64,000 nt of DNA from Taeniopygia guttata (taxonomy: Eukaryota > Chordata > Aves > Passeriformes > Estrildidae), in assembly GCF_048771995.1 (NCBI RefSeq), contig NC_133027.1, forward strand, positions 101,926,501 to 101,990,500, written 5' to 3'. Positions within the stretch are counted from its first letter, which is position 1; each line of letters starts with the position of its first letter. Positions 61,501-64,000 of the stretch are shown here, one piece after another. A program made the translations under genes and the position numbers. Below the pieces are notes generated by a model, which searched no databases, was not told the origin of the DNA, and saw only the letters and a program-made list of their open reading frames with translations.

Positions 61501-64000
61501 CTCCAAGTTCAAGAACTGTATAAAGTAAATCAGAAGGGAAGAGAAATTACACTAACACACAAATATATACCAGTTGCATTCTACAAGGCCCCTGACTTCC
61601 CACTACAAGTGGGCCTCAGAAAACACAGCTTCTCAGAGTTCCAAAACTGCAAGATGAGGAAGTTGCTTTCCCAACAAAAAAAAAAAAAACCCACCGTGGA
61701 ACAAACACTCCACTGTGTAGCAACTGAATGATACATGGTTTAGTATAAAGTACAATGTTTAAAATCCAAGTACAAACAAACTAAAAAGATTCCAGCTAAT
61801 AGCGGCATTTGTACTCTGTAAGTTCCCATTTGCAGCTCTGAAATTCCAGCACAAGAACAAAATTATCTTTTACAGCAATAAGAAATACTCTGCTTTTATA
61901 ACTGCTGAAACTCACTGACCCAGCACATAACCTGCAAATGGGAAGATGTAGACACATGAAGAGAAAAGTCAGACAGGCCTCAAATTACTCATCTGCAAAC
62001 AAAATGTTACAATCTGCACCAGAAGTCATGGCAAAGATTACAAATATTTCTACAACATGTTCATATAATTTTTTAAATACACATTATTTTCTAAGACATT
62101 ATTTCACTGCAGATTTTGGGTTTGGTTAAAAAAAATCCATCAGGCCTTTGGAAAAAGAAAGATGCTAAGTAAAAGAAGTAAAAAAAGAGAAATATCTAAT
62201 TAGTGAAGATGCATTCTGAAAGAGTGACCAATATTTTAAAATTACAAAACGAAAAAGTTTAAAAAGGACAGAAATTAAATAGCTTGTTGCTAATTTCATT
62301 AAAAGTCGCTGAGTTAAAATTGGCAGCTCACCCTGGAACTTTATGAATTTTTTCTTTTGAACTTTTGACTGTTTAAAAGTTTACTTACAAAACCAGAAAA
62401 ATTAAAGTTGAATATATAATGCAAGTGTATCTACTTACAAAACAGAAAGCATCAAACCTTAAAAGTGAATTCCGATTTTTTTTTAACTACTAGCCTGACT
62501 TCTTAGTGGTTTTTTTTTAATGTTACGCTTTTACAAACGGCTTTAAAAGGTATTTCCTTTTAAGGATTCTAAGAAACAATTCTTGTCTTTGCATCGAACT
62601 TGAAAGCTTCTAACTGCTCGGACACACATAATGAAAGCACTAATAGAAATAACAAAAGGAAGCCCAAGAAACCTTTTCATCTCTAATTTCAATAACTCAG
62701 ACTTTGAAAATGCATAGGTTTCACTGAGGTCAAATGCCGTTTAAGTGCTAAGAAGGAACCTGAGCCTTTACATCTAGCCTATGGTAAGGTTTACAAGAGA
62801 GCTCTCAATTGTATAAACTTACAATGCCCATTCCTTTAAACAGGAGCAGACACAGATCGATGCTAAGCACTTCTGAAATAAAAATCACAACAAAATCTTT
62901 GGAATTAATCAGAGTGACAGAGTTGTTCACTCAGTGACAAATTTAGAAAATACCAAGTGAAATGATGACTCTGGGTTATAGTATTTTCAGCAGTTCCACA
63001 GTATTTGTAACAATACAAACCAGCAAAATTAACATTGTGTATTAACCAGATTTTAGCACCGCTTAGAAGCCTTTCTTCAGCTACATTCTCAAGCAGCTTT
63101 CATACCTGACCAAAGGCAAACTGTTGTTGTGTTACTCCCACAGACGTGTGACTAAAGGTGCTGACAGACTTGGAGGAGGATGCTGGAAGACGATGCGATG
63201 CACTGACGGCAGCTTGAGCTCTGCTCTGGACCAGCTGATCTCCTGTAAAGTTCCCTCCCGATGCGACAGACTGAACGGATGCTCCCAAGCTGGGGTGCAC
63301 TGAACCAGAAGAACTCGCAGCAGCAAATCGACCAGAAGCTGACATATTTGAGACTGTGGACTGCCCAGGTGACATGGTGGTAAAGCTCGATCTGCCTTGA
63401 GAAACGTTAGCTTGGCTCGGTGACAAATGCAACACCGTTGGTGATGCCTGCTGCAGTGGCACCTGCCCACCAACAATTTGGGAAGTTCCATGATTTACTA
63501 GAACTTGGTTTCCAGGAGCTGTGAATGTCTGGCCTGAAACAAGCTGAACAGCTGTGTTCTGATTATTCAGCATCTGTCCTGAATACGACTGGTTGGCTCT
63601 TAGCATGTTTGTAGAGTTCCTGTTGAGCATTACATGCTCAGCAGACACTTGGCCAGGAACCAGCTGGGAAGGCTGAGTCTGAAGAAGTTGTCCATTTATG
63701 GCCTGGACATGATGAACTGAATTAGAATTAACAGATAAACTTGTAGGTATGAGAAACTGGTTTTGAGGTGCATGAGGCTGTCCCATAGGAGAATGGATAA
63801 CAATACTACCTCCAGCATTGCTAACTGTCTGAGGTGTAACTGATTTTCTTGTATTTTGTTGTTGATTAACAATATTAACAGACATATGAGGACCAACTAC
63901 TGAACTTTGAGGTGAGTTTGCAGAAGCAAATGGAATCCCTTGCTGTACATGATGTTGCTGTATTCCCAAATTATTCACATTGTAAGCAGTCTGCTGACCC
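54724..64000 (-). CDS. BICRAL: BICRAL, 3' eight coding exons (partial gene, 5' part off the window)
   Basis: Seen: eight minus-strand exons join as 63106-64000, 61238-61337, 59923-60020, 58077-58138, 57822-57967, 57577-57671, 56331-56433 and 54724-55526. All seven introns are GT-AG and all phases agree, giving 766 residues plus a TAA stop. Known: BICRAL and its paralogue BICRA are alternative subunits of the nuclear ncBAF (GBAF) SWI/SNF remodeller, with BRD9 and SMARCA4/2; the GLTSCR1 domain mediates assembly. Order here: a Gln/Ser/Asn-rich region (about 300 residues), the GLTSCR1 domain across exons at 58.1-55.5 kb, a Ser/Lys-rich low-complexity tail, and a conserved C-terminus ending SILEC. 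The human protein is about 1,080 residues, so roughly 310 N-terminal residues, the start codon and the promoter lie to the right. No frameshift or stop is seen. The paralogue BICRA is less likely because the low-complexity segments and C-terminus look like BICRAL. Confidence 0.95.
56331..56433 (-). CDS. BICRAL: BICRAL coding exon, 103 bp, end of GLTSCR1 domain
   Basis: The acceptor is TTTCTCCAG before 56433, and the donor is CCTG|GTAAGT after 56331. It begins in phase 0 and ends in phase 1. It encodes RINPSAEMVMIDRMFNQEER followed by a basic segment ending ALVDP and the first base of an Asp codon. This is the conserved C-terminal end of the GLTSCR1 domain. The next intron (55527-56330, 804 bp) shows nothing beyond AT-rich sequence. 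Confidence 0.93.
57577..57671 (-). CDS. BICRAL: BICRAL coding exon, 95 bp, GLTSCR1 domain helix
   Basis: The acceptor is a pyrimidine-rich tract ending CTAG before 57671, and the donor is CAATG|GTAAGG after 57577. It completes a Val codon from the previous exon and ends in phase 0. The peptide VDSEFESVATQLLKRTQAML through LLIEDAM is amphipathic and probably helical, within the GLTSCR1 domain. The following intron (56434-57576, 1,143 bp) contains no feature that I recognise. Confidence 0.93.
57822..57967 (-). CDS. BICRAL: BICRAL coding exon, 146 bp, GLTSCR1 domain core
   Basis: The acceptor is a T-run ending TTGTAG before 57967, and the donor is AAAAG|GTACTT after 57822. The exon enters in phase 2 and leaves in phase 1. 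It encodes the most diagnostic part of the family: ILQQLQKDQ, then the run HAVTPDKSRFRSL, then a helix-like segment ending LLSYHVCQG and an acidic TEEDLRK. The motif with TPDKSRFRSL and YHVCQG is what led me to BICRA/BICRAL. The short intron that follows (57672-57821, 150 bp) keeps this domain's exons close together. Confidence 0.95.
58077..58138 (-). CDS. BICRAL: BICRAL coding exon, 62 bp, start of GLTSCR1 domain
   Basis: The acceptor is ACTTAG before 58138, and the donor is GCTTT|GTAAGT after 58077, a near-consensus 5' splice site. It begins in phase 0 and ends in phase 2. It encodes VDGHLVGQKRPAAKQLTKGA plus two bases of a Phe codon that is completed by the next exon. The KGAF-ILQQLQ junction matches the beginning of the conserved GLTSCR1 domain shared with BICRA. 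The next intron is only 109 bp (57968-58076). Confidence 0.93.
59395..59893 (+). repeat. Avian interspersed repeat (LTR-retrotransposon type suspected) in BICRAL intron
   Basis: From the C-rich stretch at 59395 through the words ending AACCAGGACAG near 59893, the sequence follows an avian high-copy repeat that I recall. Landmarks include GTGATGCACAATGCAATTGC (about 59560-59579), GGATATTCCTCTGGCAGTTTGGG and GTGTGTTATCAACATTA followed by ATCCAAAACACAGCAC. It is clearly diverged from that remembered consensus, so it is not recent. It lies antisense to BICRAL inside the intron between the exons at 60020 and 58138. The class is not certain: an ERV LTR or its neighbouring region is my best reading. 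A 155-residue minus-strand open frame across it has no support as a gene. Confidence 0.7.
59923..60020 (-). CDS. BICRAL: BICRAL coding exon, 98 bp
   Basis: The acceptor is a T-rich tract ending ATAG before 60020, and the donor is ACAG|GTAGAG after 59923. It enters in phase 1 and leaves in phase 0. The peptide starts GQDSGGKIIQQSLG and ends SSVQQSIQ, which is polar and Gln-rich, just ahead of the GLTSCR1 domain. The following intron (58139-59922) carries an avian interspersed repeat at about 59395-59893 and an A-rich tract at about 58951-58985. Confidence 0.9.
61238..61337 (-). CDS. BICRAL: BICRAL coding exon, 100 bp
   Basis: The acceptor is a pyrimidine-rich tract ending CACAG before 61337, and the donor is TCAG|GTCAAC after 61238. 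The exon starts in phase 0 and ends in phase 1. It encodes a short polar segment beginning KKAANQTSPV and ending LLSNTLS plus the first base of a Gly codon. An alternative donor AAG|GTCTTT lies 12 bases further on, but only the first donor joins the next exon in frame to give the expected SGQD junction. The next intron (60021-61237) is AT-rich and has a short A-run at 60948-60959; nothing else was recognised in it. Confidence 0.9.
63106..64000 (-). CDS. BICRAL: BICRAL large Gln/Ser-rich coding exon (3' part)
   Basis: The open frame enters from the right edge, one base into a codon, and continues for 298 codons to a phase-0 donor CAG|GTATGA at 63106/63105. In-frame codons run upstream of the first GTG/ATG-like codon, so translation does not start here. 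The peptide is rich in Gln, Ser, Asn and Val with many short repeats of SGQ, PGQ and VSGQ type, and it lacks charged or hydrophobic blocks. This suggests an intrinsically disordered region typical of the middle of BICRA/BICRAL proteins. CpGs are fairly frequent compared with the flanking introns, as expected for constrained coding sequence. The following intron (61338-63105) is AT-rich and I see no gene or repeat that I can name in it. Confidence 0.93.

Noticed and set aside
1..64000. Search for tRNA, rRNA and CRISPR arrays
   Set aside because: No B-box-like GGTTCGAATCC word, no rRNA landmarks and no regularly spaced repeats were seen by eye.

Overview
The window is nuclear DNA from a bird, quite possibly a passerine. 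The evidence is a protein gene split by GT-AG introns that matches the vertebrate chromatin gene BICRAL, together with CR1 LINE 3' ends carrying the typical avian tail and an avian-style solo LTR. There are no bacterial genes, operons or CRISPR arrays.

The only gene I recognise is BICRAL (also called GLTSCR1L or KIAA0240). It lies on the minus strand and its last eight coding exons fill 54,724 to the right edge of the window. Joined across seven GT-AG introns with matching phases, they give 766 residues with no frame break. These run from a Gln/Ser/Asn-rich middle region, through the conserved GLTSCR1 domain (exons at 58,138-55,4xx), to a Ser/Lys-rich tail and a conserved C-terminus. The N-terminal part, the promoter and the first exons lie beyond position 64,000. 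An AT-rich 3' UTR probably continues from 54,723 down to about 51.8 kb, although its end is not certain. The product is a subunit of the non-canonical BAF (ncBAF/GBAF) chromatin remodelling complex.

The left 51 kb holds no gene that I can name. It is AT-rich sequence with scattered repeats: CR1 fragments (23.5-23.9 kb, 44.4 kb, 46.9 kb), an old L3/CR1-like LINE remnant (36.8-37.1 kb), a 536-bp solo LTR with a perfect 5-bp target duplication (28.8-29.3 kb) containing a small minisatellite, a pair of similar 375-bp direct repeats 6.7 kb apart (40.7 and 47.4 kb), short tandem duplications, and a compact CpG-rich patch next to a 28-A run (44.4-44.8 kb). A further avian interspersed repeat sits in a BICRAL intron at 59.4-59.9 kb.

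I found no convincing new biological system. The items most worth a second look are the duplicated 375-bp element, the CpG-rich patch in an otherwise CpG-poor desert, the solo LTR, and one short open frame near 4.2-4.4 kb.
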